A stretch of DNA of 64,000 nucleotides, from the NCBI RefSeq assembly GCF_002078875.1, contig NC_034410.1:82775258-82839257 (forward strand), given 5' to 3'. The translations under genes were made by a program, and so were the position numbers. Source of the stretch: Numida meleagris. Lineage: Eukaryota > Chordata > Aves > Galliformes > Numididae. Below are positions 50,501 through 59,163 of this stretch, piece by piece; the stretch's first letter is position 1; every line of letters begins with the position of its first letter. A model generated the notes under the pieces. That model made no database searches, was not told the origin of the DNA, and saw only the letters and a list, made by a program, of their open reading frames with translations.

Positions 50501-53500
50501 AGTAGAAGTAACTAAAAACCCCAAACTTTCCATTTCCACTCAACCATTTCAGAGACCTCCTACATTTGAGTGAGACTCTTGAATCATCCCAAGCACTGCT
50601 TTCCTGTATAAGTGCTGTTATAATTAGTTGAACAAGATAGATAGGGAGAGCCTACTGATGATCATGGTTTCTTTGACTCCCATTTCCTTCCTTCACTTTT
50701 CCTTTCTCTTCTCTCCCTTCCACAAAGAGGGGCAACAGAAAAGTGTAAAGTGAGGTGAGATTGAAAACTGACTGATTGGCCAGTCCTGGAGGGTGGTGAT
50801 CAGTGATCAGGTGGTGATGATGTATTGCATTAAGTCTAGCTGGAGGCCAGTAACTAGTGCTGCACCCTAGAGGGTCAATACTGGGTCCAGTATTGTTCAA
50901 CATCTTCACAACAATATGCTGGAAGAGAACAAATGAGAGTGCCACTGTCACAGCCTCCATGTTGTAGAAGATCCAATCTTCTCTCAGGACACATTGCCTA
51001 CAGTACGAGTACGTGACATGATAGTCTGACATCCAGAATGAGTGAGTATTCCAGTGCTGAGCTGTATACTAAGATCAATAAACCTTTACTTAAGTTAAAA
51101 AAAATATATAAATAGAATTTCTGATATTTTCTTCCTGCAGTCCGATGGATCATCTTGCACAGGCCTTATGCAACTGGATTTGGAGATGACTGTCCTAGAG
51201 GATCTTAGGCACAGCAAGTCACACATTTCTGACCACTCGAACAACTGCAGAACACTGAGGCTCAGGAGTTTTGTTACTGAGTTCGGTAGGAAAGAGTTGG
51301 TTCAAATCTATCATAATACAATCACAGTAAGATGCAGTTTTATTCTTCATTACAACCTATAAACTCTAAATCAGTCAATGTACTGGATGTTATCAGAGAA
51401 TGCATCTATGTCATGCTTTAAATCTTCTCACTTACAAATAAAGACTTTCCACTGCATGAAGTTCTTCCACACACTAATAAAACAACTCCTCTCCTCCCCT
51501 AGTATTTTTGCTTCTGGACAAAGTACTGGACAAGTTAAATACAACAATATGCAATGGTTTGCTTTAGAATAAACCCATTAAAGCTCTTTAGATTGAGCAA
51601 TTCTCTACATCCTTCTATTTATAGATATCTTCAAACAATACAAGATACAAACTAATGCAAATTTCACTCAATAGTCTTTAAAGTATTTTCCGTCTGACTG
51701 CTACCATCTTGCCTTTTCCAACATTATGGTATTTCGGTTGTATCAAAGACTTCAATTTTTATATTAAGAATGAACTGTTCAAACAATAAGCAGATAAGCT
51801 CTGATTATGATTTTCTTTTCCAAACCAGTTATCAACACTGACTCTGGCAAAGTTACTAAGAAACGTGCCGCACAGAAAAACTGTTGGCCTTGAAACACAG
51901 AAGCAATTGCCACTGCTCAAAGACTATTCTGTATTCTCTTATTTATAATAGCGGCTTAAAGATGCTTGGCACTCAAGAATATGTAATAAAAGGCAAAGGC
52001 TTAGAGCCTCAAGGAGTTTACACAACTTTAATCTCTCAGTCTCGCAATTGCCACTGTGTGGCAGGGCTGGCACTACGCAGAGGCACACGGAGGCTCTGCA
52101 TTAATTGCTATGCAAATGAAATGAGCAGGTCACAAGTTCAAAATAGACCACGAAAGGCATAGAATCTCTTTGCACAGAGTGCTAGGGACAATAAAAGCTT
52201 GTGTCTTGAATCTGTTTAAGTTCTATTCTCCGCTCAGCTTCAGCCAGGCAGAATCCCAAAACAAATGAGTGCTTCCAGCCTTGCACCTGTGGAGATGAAG
52301 AACTCTGCCCTTAACACCCATCCTGATCCAGAAAACCAGAACCCTACTACCAAAGCCCTCCAAACAGCATTTTTTCATGCCCTCCAAAAGCTGTCCCTCG
52401 ATAACTGCATATGTCCTGATTTACTTTTACACTTCCCCCTCCACCCATACTACTGAGGAAAGGAGTAGCATACAAAACCAAGGTCTAAAACACAAGAACA
52501 TAGATACATTTTGCTGTGAACACCAGGGGATACAGCTATCTATGGAAACTATATTTGCTCACATTTCTGCTTCATCCTCCTCACCACTCATGATGATGAA
52601 AAATCCTTCAGTATTGCAAATATTCAAGAACATAAGCATTCTCCAGTTCCTAAACCAAGTCTTCTGGTTCTGGTCTGCCCTCTTTCTTGCTAGGAAAGGA
52701 TGTTCAGCTCTCCCTTTCTCCTTTTCTTCTTCCAAAACATTACTGAACTCCCTGTAACTATTCTTAGCTATGAAGTTCCCAATTAGGAGCTTTGACAATC
52801 AACTGCAATATCATCCTTCTTGCTTATAATGTGCAGGCACTGCTCTTTTAGCTGCATCCTAATGATCATCTCCATCATAAAAGGGTATATGTTTCATGTA
52901 ACATACGTTTTATCATGAACGCATATTAAACCATCAACGTGTTAACTTGCTTTCTCTTCCCAAAAAGCACAGATCCCCTTTCTCAATATCAGTTCATTAC
53001 AATATTTGGACAGATTTGCTATTTGTTACTCAAAGCCATTGGCTAACACACAGATGACAAAGCTGTTGGTAAAACATTGATCTAATCGCATTGACCCAAG
53101 TTTGCTAGAGAATAAAGCTAAGAATTGTGAGATGATAACAGTTTTTTACAAGATGTCACTATTTCTGCTACATTATTCAATTGTTTAACACCACAGAATG
53201 TTTTTATTCTCTTGCTTTATGAAAAAAATGTTTACATAACAACCAGATAATCTAAAAGCACACACATTTTCCAACTACATGTACTCTCTATTCACAACTC
53301 AGGTTGTAGTCATACACAATAACTCCACACGTAAGGTGAGCAAAGAGAAAAATTATAGCAATACAGTTTTAACCACAAGGTTTTTGCTCTTTGACCATCT
53401 CTCTCTGCATTATAAATACTATACTTTCTACTGCCCCCATTCTCCCTCTCCCTCCTCTACCTGTAGATAATGGAGGTCCACTGGATAAGGGAGAGAAGGA

Positions 53501-54005
53501 AAATTATTCTCTCCTATTGCAAATGAAACTAAATCTACAGAGCAACATAACCTGTGCCTAGAACATCAAGGATAGGAGTAGCACGAAATCCTTGCTTGTG
53601 AGAAATTTAACTCCTTTTTAATACCATTTTAATACCACTACTAAACACAGCAAATTTTATTTTACCTGAAATTATTGCTTATTCATAGTTAGCATGAACA
53701 AGTAATGCAGGTATCACAAAATGACATGCCTGATTTTGAGAATTTACCTTTATTTGCAGGAACCAAACATGATACCAGTTGTTTCTGCAGTATATCCCCT
53801 ACTGCCTACACATCTCCCTGGGAAATTGCACTGATAACACATTTGTAATAGGCAACACAAACTACTGTAGAACATAAAATTTAACTGAAGTTATACTTAC
53901 TGTAACTTGGGAAGCATCCATGAACTGTAGGCCAAAGTAATCAGTTTCCACAAGGTCCAAATGATACACAATCTGGTCAAATAACTCCTGTCCCTTTGCA
54001 TGTTT
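20366..54005 (-). CDS. EPB41L4B: EPB41L4B (band 4.1-like 4B, Ehm2), short-isoform coding span, 5' partial
   Basis: Span of fifteen exons whose joined length is 1,254 bases: 417 residues plus stop, with every splice phase consistent. EPB41L4B is a FERM protein at the cytoplasmic face of the plasma membrane, linked in the literature to cell adhesion and migration. Residue numbers here count from the first residue in the window. F1 lobe is about 1-63 (partial), F2 about 68-175, the PH-like F3 about 179-265 and the FA segment about 266-324, followed by a short tail ending TTL. Blocks such as [16 protein letters not shown] and [20 protein letters not shown] match human EPB41L4B from memory better than the paralogue EPB41L5, which has TRLDFKKNKL and DHPKACK. 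The start codon and early F1 were not found and are presumed beyond 64000. Introns run from 97 bases to 15.3 kb. Confidence 0.95.
20514..22787 (-). other. EPB41L4B: EPB41L4B intron before the short terminal exon
   Basis: 2,274 bases of AT-rich sequence with no repeat family or exon recognised. For the long isoform this whole stretch and the short terminal exon are intron. Confidence 0.7.
22788..22855 (-). CDS. EPB41L4B: EPB41L4B exon, His/Pro-rich tail, last exon shared by both isoforms
   Basis: 68 bases, residues 347-368 plus two bases (AG). It reads [19 protein letters not shown], then VNV. Human has [19 protein letters not shown]. The acceptor is TTTACAG and the donor is GTAAGC at 22782-22787. 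The dangling AG can be completed by the short terminal exon (AG+G, Arg) or by the exon at 7016-7197 (AG+C, Ser). This is the branch point between isoforms. Confidence 0.93.
23907..23940 (-). CDS. EPB41L4B: EPB41L4B small exon, 34 bases
   Basis: Completes Cys335 and reads [11 protein letters not shown]. Human has SKTNPEVHNYQ. The acceptor is CTCTTAG and the donor is GTAAGC at 23901-23906. It ends in phase 0. It follows the 31-base exon by 646 bases of intron, so two very small exons stand in a row. Confidence 0.91.
24587..24617 (-). CDS. EPB41L4B: EPB41L4B micro-exon, 31 bases
   Basis: Completes Ala325, reads NNPVKAAQL, and ends with two bases of Cys335. Human has SNPVIAAQLC. The acceptor is a T-rich tract ending TTAAG and the donor is GTAAGT at 24581-24586. 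At 31 bases it is near micro-exon size and skipping it alone would break the frame, so it should be constitutive for the short isoform as read here. Confidence 0.9.
25585..25590 (-). promoter_or_regulatory. EPB41L4B: Non-canonical GC 5' splice site
   Basis: The intron after the FA exon begins GCAAGT directly after AAAG. AG|GCAAGT is the usual context of the rare GC-AG introns, in which the rest of the U1-pairing sequence is strong. Using it joins to the acceptor at 24618-24619 in frame. No GT close by gives the protein sequence expected from the human orthologue. Confidence 0.85.
25591..25700 (-). CDS. EPB41L4B: EPB41L4B exon, FA segment with three R-R-x-S motifs and a GC donor
   Basis: 110 bases, residues 288-324 plus one base. 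It reads [19 protein letters not shown], then [18 protein letters not shown]. Residues 302-305 (RRTS), 309-312 (RRPS) and 318-321 (RRHS) each fit the R-R-x-S consensus of basophilic kinases. In 4.1 proteins the FA region is known as a phosphorylation-regulated segment, so regulation here is inferred from family. The acceptor is TCTAAG. The exon ends AAAG and the intron begins GCAAGT (25585-25590) instead of GT. Joining there restores K-A-N-N-P-V, in line with human K-A-S-N-P-V. Confidence 0.93.
25798..25967 (-). CDS. EPB41L4B: EPB41L4B exon, end of F3 lobe and start of FA segment
   Basis: 170 bases, residues 232-287 plus two bases; the longest internal exon seen. It reads [19 protein letters not shown], then [15 protein letters not shown], which closes F3. 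It continues with [20 protein letters not shown], the start of the FERM-adjacent region. [17 protein letters not shown] is a near-invariant FERM_C ending. The acceptor is ATTCAG and the donor is GTATTT at 25792-25797. The intron that follows is only 97 bases. Confidence 0.96.
26138..26207 (-). CDS. EPB41L4B: EPB41L4B exon, F3 lobe
   Basis: 70 bases, completing Trp208 and reading [19 protein letters not shown], then DDEQ. The KMDFKKSKL wording distinguishes EPB41L4B from EPB41L5 (RLDFKKNKL). The acceptor is TGTTTAG and the donor is GTAACT at 26132-26137. It ends in phase 0, 170 bases from the next exon. Confidence 0.96.
26516..26604 (-). CDS. EPB41L4B: EPB41L4B exon, start of F3 lobe
   Basis: 89 bases, residues 179-207 plus two bases of Trp208. 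It reads [19 protein letters not shown], then [11 protein letters not shown]. This is the first half of the PH/PTB-like F3 (FERM_C) lobe. Human has EYSLG where this sequence has EYALG. The acceptor is TTGTAG and the donor is GTAATC at 26510-26515, which is weaker than the other donors in this gene. Confidence 0.95.
26605..27372 (-). other. EPB41L4B: EPB41L4B intron with an unclassified GC-richer insert
   Basis: 768 bases. From about 26740 to 27190 the sequence is richer in G and purine than the flanks, with a TATAAA-like string (GGGTATAAATCAGAGG) near 26750. It resembles a decayed LTR or other interspersed repeat, but I cannot assign a family. Confidence 0.35.
27373..27460 (-). CDS. EPB41L4B: EPB41L4B exon, end of F2 lobe
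   Basis: 88 bases, residues 149-178. It reads [20 protein letters not shown], then [10 protein letters not shown]. The A-E-x-x-Y-L-x-x-A-x-x-L-x-x-Y-G-V-D pattern is the second classical FERM signature. The acceptor is TCTTAG and the donor is GTAAGA at 27367-27372. It ends in phase 0. Confidence 0.95.
27834..27954 (-). CDS. EPB41L4B: EPB41L4B exon, F2 lobe
   Basis: 121 bases, residues 109-148 plus two bases. It reads [19 protein letters not shown], then [21 protein letters not shown]. The ELVSEFRF and Q-T-E-A-M-E blocks are diagnostic of the EPB41L4B/EPB41L5 branch. The CEHPEHTPE stretch matches the CELPEHTPE of human EPB41L4B, not the YDLAEHSPE of EPB41L5, which supports the orthologue call. 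The acceptor is ATTACAG and the donor is GTAGGG at 27828-27833. Confidence 0.95.
29128..29797 (+). mobile_element. CR1 LINE fragment, about 670 bases, with decayed ORF2 end
   Basis: The translated middle gives [20 protein letters not shown] and then [20 protein letters not shown], matching the C-terminal part of CR1 ORF2 (typically RPHLEYCVQFW followed by LERVQRRATKM). Frameshifts and stops follow. The 3' part ends CAGAGGCCCCTTCCAAGTTG and lacks the clean ATTCTATG repeats, so this is an older copy. It lies in the intron at 27955-32287. Confidence 0.93.
30010..30034. repeat. T13-G12 compound homopolymer
   Basis: Thirteen T directly followed by twelve G. The length is likely polymorphic and error-prone. 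Confidence 0.95.
32288..32340 (-). CDS. EPB41L4B: EPB41L4B exon, F2 lobe
   Basis: 53 bases, completing Lys91 and reading [17 protein letters not shown], identical to the human block from memory. The last base starts the codon for Ala109. The acceptor is an A/T-rich tract ending TTAAG and the donor is GTATGT at 32282-32287. It lies 736 bases from the previous exon and 4.3 kb from the next. That 4.3-kb intron holds a CR1 copy at 29128-29797. Confidence 0.94.
33077..33121 (-). CDS. EPB41L4B: EPB41L4B exon, start of F2 lobe, 45 bases
   Basis: Completes Arg76 and reads [14 protein letters not shown], plus two bases of the next lysine. This is the opening helix of the acyl-CoA-binding-protein-like F2 lobe (FERM_M). 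Human has LRHDILSG. The acceptor is TTGTCAG and the donor is GTAAGT at 33071-33076. The length is a multiple of three, but both borders are phase 2, so skipping would keep the frame while removing a core helix. Confidence 0.93.
33122..36369 (-). other. EPB41L4B: EPB41L4B intron, 3.2 kb
   Basis: AT-rich, with no repeat family recognised. It holds the 19-base tandem duplication at 36255-36291, about 80 bases from the exon at 36370. Confidence 0.7.
36255..36291. repeat. 19-base tandem duplication
   Basis: GAAAGTTCAAATCATTGCA at 36255-36273 is repeated at 36274-36291, lacking only the last base. It lies just downstream of an EPB41L4B donor site in transcript direction. Confidence 0.95.
36370..36448 (-). 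CDS. EPB41L4B: EPB41L4B exon, end of F1 lobe and F1-F2 linker
   Basis: 79 bases. It completes Ile50 from a split codon and reads [18 protein letters not shown], then NNLHEEFTR. The YYSSEPNNL block is highly conserved in the EPB41L4B/EPB41L5 group. Human has NNLREEF where this sequence has NNLHEEF. The acceptor is ATACAG and the donor is GTAGGA at 36364-36369. It ends in phase 2, with the arginine codon split AG|G. Confidence 0.94.
36449..38590 (-). other. EPB41L4B: EPB41L4B intron, 2.1 kb
   Basis: AT-rich intron with a GA-rich patch at about 36755-36797. Nothing else recognised. Confidence 0.7.
38591..38633 (-). CDS. EPB41L4B: EPB41L4B exon, FERM F1 lobe, 43 bases
   Basis: Residues 36-49 plus one base. 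It reads [14 protein letters not shown], which fits the W-[LIV]-x3-K-x-I-x2-Q core of the first FERM signature. The human protein has HWLDHAKPIKKQMK. The acceptor is a T-rich tract ending TTTTTTTAG and the donor is GTAAGT at 38585-38590. This exon is small and sits alone between introns of 15.3 kb and 2.1 kb. Confidence 0.93.
39610..39933 (+). mobile_element. CR1 LINE 3' fragment, about 320 bases
   Basis: It contains ACAAGGGGAAATGGCTTCAA and GACATAAGGAAGAAGTCTTT, then GTCGGACTAGATGGCCTTCA. It ends GATTCTATGATTCTATG, the canonical CR1 3' repeat. It is flanked on the left by an AT-rich segment with several AGATAAT repeats. Confidence 0.95.
42370..42476 (+). mobile_element. Old LINE reverse-transcriptase remnant (L2/CR1-like)
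   Basis: One plus-strand frame reads [12 protein letters not shown], a stop, then [13 protein letters not shown]. This matches the LHWLP...FKVLVLTYKALxG motif near the end of the reverse-transcriptase ORF in L2-like and related LINEs. Only about 100 bases remain. On the minus strand the same stretch looks like an exon with good splice sites, but the LINE explanation is better. Confidence 0.5.
43300..46020. other. Unassigned GC-richer patch in the large intron
   Basis: Several overlapping frames of 60-158 codons on both strands. The longest, on the plus strand at 45227-45703, starts at TTG, has no ATG near its 5' end and shows no known domain. On the minus strand, AATAAA followed by GGCATTGATTATGG and a GT-rich stretch lies near 44539-44544. 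This is a possible 3' end of a non-coding transcript or processed pseudogene. No family is recognised. Confidence 0.3.
47618..47674. repeat. Palindrome cluster
   Basis: An 18-base perfect palindrome (TATCTAGGTACCTAGATA) lies at 47618-47635. It overlaps an 11-base inverted repeat, AGATAAACTAG at 47631-47641 and CTAGTTTATCT at 47647-47657. A further direct copy of AGATAAACTA follows at 47665-47674. Confidence 0.9.
50775..50930 (+). mobile_element. CR1 ORF2 reverse-transcriptase fragment
   Basis: AAGTCTAGCTGGAGGCCAGT, then a stretch equivalent to the P-Q-G-S-x-L-G-P-x-L-F-N-I-F reverse-transcriptase motif (GGTCAATACTGGGTCCAGTA, TTGTTCAACATCTTC). The copy is internal, lacks the 3' end and is interrupted. 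Confidence 0.7.
53901..54005 (-). CDS. EPB41L4B: EPB41L4B exon, FERM F1 lobe (first exon found)
   Basis: 105 bases, phase 0 at both ends, residues 1-35. It reads [11 protein letters not shown], then the F1 core [16 protein letters not shown], and ends DASQVT. The human protein has DSAQVA at the same place. The acceptor is CCAG before AAACATGCA and the donor is GTAAGT at 53895-53900. Since the match begins inside the F1 ubiquitin-like fold, at least one 5' exon carrying the start Met and the first F1 strands must lie upstream, at higher coordinates. It is separated by a 15.3-kb intron from the next exon. Confidence 0.93.
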
Positions 54006-55885
54006 CTGGAACAGAATAAAGAAAAAAAGGTGATTTTTTTTTCCCCAGCTTCAAAAAAGGGTAGAAGAGTTGCACAGCAGAAAAAAGTGTCCCACTATGT
54101 GTTCTAAAGAATCGGACTAACATTTTAACATTTCTTTTCATTTTCTTTAAGATTTTCTTCAAGAAATACAAGTGACATGCTCCATCTGCATCTATTCCAA
54201 CAGTGTAAGACTTGATTCTCAAAGAAAACCTTCAAAGTTCACAGTAACTCTAAGCACAGGAGAGAAATGAAAGACTTATGTCCTGTAAGTGTTCCAAGAC
54301 ACAGAGCCAACATTTCAGATCTCCAGGATGCCAAATTCCACTGCAAATGCTTGCTTAACACACTGCCTAAGTCTGCCTCCTGTTATCACATATCAACCAC
54401 AGTTGTGCAGTGTCACACAACACTACTTAAGCCACAAAATACATTCTGGATCGCTTGAATACTTAAAGAGCACCGTGAGGAAAATTAATGCTATTTAATA
54501 CAAATCTTTCAGTAATGCTGCTAATTGCAATCACATTTACAACCTTCAAATGGAGCCAAGTAACTAGCTGTAATTCTCATCTAGCATGACACTTGGAACA
54601 CACAGGAATAGATACAAAACTAACCCAGATCACAGGCTATGAGTACCGGTAGAAAAGTAAGCTGACCTTAAAGCTGGGCTTCAGTCTGCCTACATAGTTG
54701 TTCAGAGGTTAAACCAAGAATTTAAGCACCCAATGTTTCACCAGGGAGCTTACAGGTACGTAGGAGGAAGAGAATAACAAACCAATTTTTCTGCAAACCC
54801 TTTGTGTTACTCAGGATGTTTGAGGCTATCATAAAACTCAAGAAGAGAGAAGCTATAGCTGTAGTTCATACAGGAAGGTACAGCACACAGGTCTAAAACC
54901 AGTTCTCTGCCTGCTATTCTGCAACTCGGAGGATTTTTTTTTAATTTTTATTTTTAATGCTCTAGTTTATTAGGCATTCCCTCTTCACCCGAAATCCTAG
55001 CAGAATTCACTGATTTCAGCTGAATGAGAGCTAAATAACTCGCAGTTTAATTTGGCTTTCAGTACAGTACCAGCATTAATCATAACATGAACTCCTGTCC
55101 AGGCATCCAAACTGTCTAAAATTTATTTTCTCTAGTAAAAGACATGAGTTTTATCTGCCTCTGTCTTTCTGAGAAGGCCAAGCAAGTTTAAATAAACTTT
55201 ACTAATTACATGTAAGTGGCAGTTCTTTTGGACTAACAATGCAGAAACACAGAAATAGAATTGTAACTAATTGCAGGAACAGCATTAGGAGTGCCATTAA
55301 AATAAACTGCACAAAAACTTTGACAAGCATCAGATGATACTGGTTTGTTATTTTAGAGTGGGGGAGCGAGAGGTCAAAAATAGACAATCAAACTTCAACA
55401 AACTATTGAAAGCAGATGAGAAGATAACAGCATCTTAAAGCAGTACATTACAAAAAAGTCACAGATTTCAGGTGTCCAATAATAGCTATAAATCAAAACA
55501 AAAATTTGCTAAAAAATGTATTCAGGACATGTTTTCTCACACATAGTAAATTCAGCACTATTCAGTCAAAAGAAGCCAAGCCAAAGCACAAAAGAATTAA
55601 AACTGATTCTGCTCCAGTGGGGAAGAAGAAAACTCTCCAAAGCAATTAAAAAAAAGCAAGAAACACAGAACCAGGAAATACTGATTTGATGCCCTATAAT
55701 TACTCTATTCCTGGCTGTTTGCTTTATGGCTTTAACGACCTACATGTTTATCTTCAAATACTCAATAGAAACCAGAGAGTGCACACTCCACCTTCAGTAC
55801 CCAAAACATAGTTAATGTTCAACATACGTCACATGGAGAATAGCTCTCCTCGGCACAGCTAGACCGTAAAATGAAATTCTACATA
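54006..55885 (-). other. EPB41L4B: 5' intron of EPB41L4B, no gene recognised
   Basis: AT-rich sequence upstream of the first exon found. No exon encoding the preceding F1 residues (the LLDGTEVSVDLP region in human) was recognised here. Confidence 0.6.
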
Positions 55886-56396
55886 CAAGAACTGCTCCGA
55901 AAGTAATGTCTCCTATTTTATTATGTTGGCCTGCAACAGAGGCAGATGTTGGTGATATGGCAGTAGAGGTTGAACTTTCCCAATATTCCATTAAATTTTG
56001 TTGCCATGCAACAGATGGCTGCAGGGGGCAGTCGGACAAAATGGCGTCTGACGTGAAGCATACACAAAGCAAAGACGTTTCCATTAACATTCACTGATGC
56101 TTGCTGAACATTTATTGAGATCAACCAGTGGATGTGAACACAACGAGATGGTAAGTAGTGTGCATTTCATTAGAGGTGACAGCAGCAGTGTCACCTCCAC
56201 TGGTGCAGATTTTTATGAGTGTGGCATGCAGGCTCTTGTTCAGCTCTAGCAAAATTACATAGCTGCTGGTGGTGACTACTGAAAAAGTGTTCTATAGCTG
56301 AGAATTTTTTCTATCAAATAGTGTTATTGTGCTCTTTGTATCTGTTGTAGTTTCCAAGAAAATAAGTAGTAGTCATTACTTTTGGAGCAAACTATG
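55886..56396. mobile_element. Internally deleted mariner element, Galluhop-like
   Basis: 511 bases bounded by TA at 55884-55885 and 56397-56398. Terminal inverted repeats are TGCTCCGAAAGTAATGTC at 55893-55910 and, on the other strand, TGCTCCAAAAGTAATGAC at 56372-56389, with 16 of 18 matching. The TIR wording matches the chicken mariner Galluhop as I recall it. Full-length Galluhop is about 1.2 kb, so this copy has lost most of the transposase. The remaining frame (SDVKHTQSKDVSINIH region) is short and broken. Confidence 0.8.
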
Positions 56397-56398
56397 TA

Positions 56399-58329
56399 CA
56401 TAGTTTACAGGGGGTAATAACATTTAACTTGTCACTAAATGAGATTTCTCAGTAGTTCATACCACGTGGATAACAAGGCTGCTGCAGCCACCAAATTGCT
56501 GACAAAGAAGAAAAGGCTTTGAGATGTTACACTCGGGAACAATAATGGTAGCTCTTCTCCTTTACTAACAGTAAAGGATGACCTGTTCTCCTTCCTTCTG
56601 CCTCCACACTGACTTACAATCGGTCAGACTGCAGATTGATAAATTGGTACCTGAGAAATGAATCAAATGGATGGTATAGACAAAATAGAAGGAGTTTTCC
56701 TCAGGAGTTGCGTAGGCCAACATGCATAAGAGTATTGAGTCTTTTTCTTCTCCCTTCCTTATAGATAACAGAAGCTAAAAAAAACACTACCTCAACCAAA
56801 ATCTGGTATCAAGGGTAAGAAACCAATGTCAAACAAATTCTTCTCTTCATAGAAGATACAATCAGCTGAAATTCAACAAATCACACTTTCTCTACAGAGC
56901 TTCAATTTGTGAATATTTTTTGAAAATATATGTAAAAAAATACTTAGGCTAAGAATATTTTATAGCCCTACCTTGCTAGATAAATGGTTCAGAACTGCCA
57001 GAACCCCTGCATAGCCTTGGAGGTAGTACCCTACTCTACATAGAGTAAGTGGCAAAAAACAATGTACACAGACAATTACTTAGTTACTACTTTGTTGTTA
57101 TGAAAGCTGCTATAATTTGAAAAGGTTATGTTATTAATGAAAATTGCAAAAAATTTTTATTTTTACAGCTAAATCATTAACAGTTTCTGCTGGAGTGTTC
57201 CTTGGATCCCAAGAGAACCTGTGTGAGCGCTATCAAACCTCACAGACAAGCACTGGAGGCCTTTCAAATGTCATGCTTACAAACCAAATTACAATCACAA
57301 CACAGGGTGAAACTGAACTAGTATGAGGCAGTCACTTGCATCCCCTTTTACTTCTTTGTCCATGTGGAAGCAGAGAGACTGAATTATACTTCCAGTTGGG
57401 AAGCTCCATAATGAGGCACTACTGTGAGCAGAAAGAAGAGGGGAATTAAAAAATAGTTTCTCACATCAGACAGCCAGGTGAGCCATTCACACCTGAAAGT
57501 TACACAAGCTTCTTCTACTCTGTATCCTGGAAGCCCTCCTCAAATAACCTTCCCCTCATATTTTCCTTGGGATTATGAATCATGTGATCAAAGAAAATTC
57601 TTATGTTTAATGAAGACTTATTGCTTGGTCCTCTTGCAAGGACTCACATTGGCATGGGCATAAGACCCCTTGTAGAACCACGGGGACAGCTGCACAGCCC
57701 ACAGTTAAAGTAAGTCTAAATTCTTAGCTGTCAAAGCCTCCCAGTCTCAGGGAATGTAAGGGAATTCTTGTCAGCTAAAACCTGACAAAACAAAGATAAA
57801 CTTCTCCAACCAGAACTCTTCCAGACTTGACATTTGAATAGGCAAGAGATTTTAACATGCTTCTAGTGGGCAAAGAAAGGGCAAATTCATCAGCCAGGGA
57901 TATTTTACATCAACTGGCTTAGTCCAAACAGGCTGTTCAATGTTGATTTTAGCTATTCCAGAATTGTTTGAAAGTTTTTGCCAGAAAGCATTAAAAGGGG
58001 ATACAGAAGCCAGAAAAACTCCCCAGTGTAGTGCAGATTCATTGCAAGAATGTCACTGATCAGTTTCACAGACAGCAAAGTTGGAAATCTAAAGTACTCT
58101 GAAAAGGTTCAAATAGTAATACGTAGCAACCCAGTACAGAACTGAGTGAATGAGAGAGAATTGTTGAGTCACACTGGTGAGTTCAGATTGCAGCATTACT
58201 AAAAAACCCAAATAATTCTCTCTGTTGTAGCACGAGTGCTGCTGGGAGGTGTTGTGGCTCCTGAGATGAAAAGGGAGGAAGACAAAACTGGAGGATGATG
58301 CAATTTCAGTTTGTTTCAGGGAAGAGTTT
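56399..58329. other. No gene recognised, presumed 5' intron
   Basis: AT-rich sequence with short scattered frames. No repeat family or splice-consistent exon was identified. Confidence 0.5.
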
Positions 58330-58506
58330 CCTGCAGAAAACTCACAGGTTGCCCACAGGGGTTGTGGATGTCCTCTCCCTGGAGGGATTCAAGGCCAGGC
58401 TGGATGGGGCTTTGAGCAACCTGGTCTAGAGGGAGGTGTCCCTGCCAGTTGGAACTGGATGATCTTAAAGGTCCCTTCCAACCCAAACCATTCTATGATT
58501 CTGTGG
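58330..58506 (+). mobile_element. CR1 LINE 3' fragment
   Basis: It contains CTGGAGGGATTCAAGGCCAG and GAGCAACCTGGTCTAGAGGG, then ends ACCATTCTATGATTCTGTGG. It shares the same tail wording with the copy at 59164-59668, so both are probably one CR1 subfamily. Confidence 0.95.
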
Positions 58507-59163
58507 TTACAATCTAAGTACTAACAGACTTCAGAAATAGCTAAAGTGGTACTTGGGAAAACACCCTGTCAAATAGGACAAAAGTACAAGAAATAGCTTG
58601 CATGCTAAGAAAAAGAAAGACCTGAAAAGTAAATAAACCACTTCAAAGAAAAAAGTCAAAGACAGTTAACTGTAATTTCTGCCAAACTGAACAGCAAGCA
58701 GTAGCAGGAGTGAGAATGTGGGGCAGATTTAATCTTTTACTAAAGAAAGCACAGTATTATGTATTCTGCAAAGCATCAAGTGTTTTTGAAGAGTGGTCTG
58801 CTATGAGCTCATGGTCACAGATACCATGTTTTAGCTTCTGGTAGGTTAAAGGAGCATTTGTAGCTAGCAATCCCCTGCTCCACAAGTGTTATACTGCTGT
58901 GTAGAAATCAACACCTGTCCTTGGCATCTCCTGGAACAGCTCCTTATGTTCTGCTTACTACTCTTACACATGAATCGTTAACAACTCATTTTTCAATTCT
59001 AATTCTAAGGCTTTACCAGGTCTGCTGGTTATAATGCTTAGTAGTAAGAACTTGCTTTGCCTTCTAAAAGCCACTGGCAATGCTGCTTCCCAGTACTTTT
59101 AACATGCTGCAGGCAAAATGTGCATAAAGACATTCAGGTTTCTTATTAACCTTGACTTGGCTC

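Larger units (their letters stand above)
38634..53900 (-). other. EPB41L4B: Large EPB41L4B intron, 15.3 kb
   Basis: It separates the two F1-lobe exons. It contains CR1 at 39610-39933, an old LINE remnant at 42370-42476, a GC-richer patch at about 43300-46000, palindromes at 47618-47674 and a CR1 ORF2 fragment at 50775-50930. The rest is AT-rich with no exon, RNA gene or known repeat seen. Confidence 0.7.
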
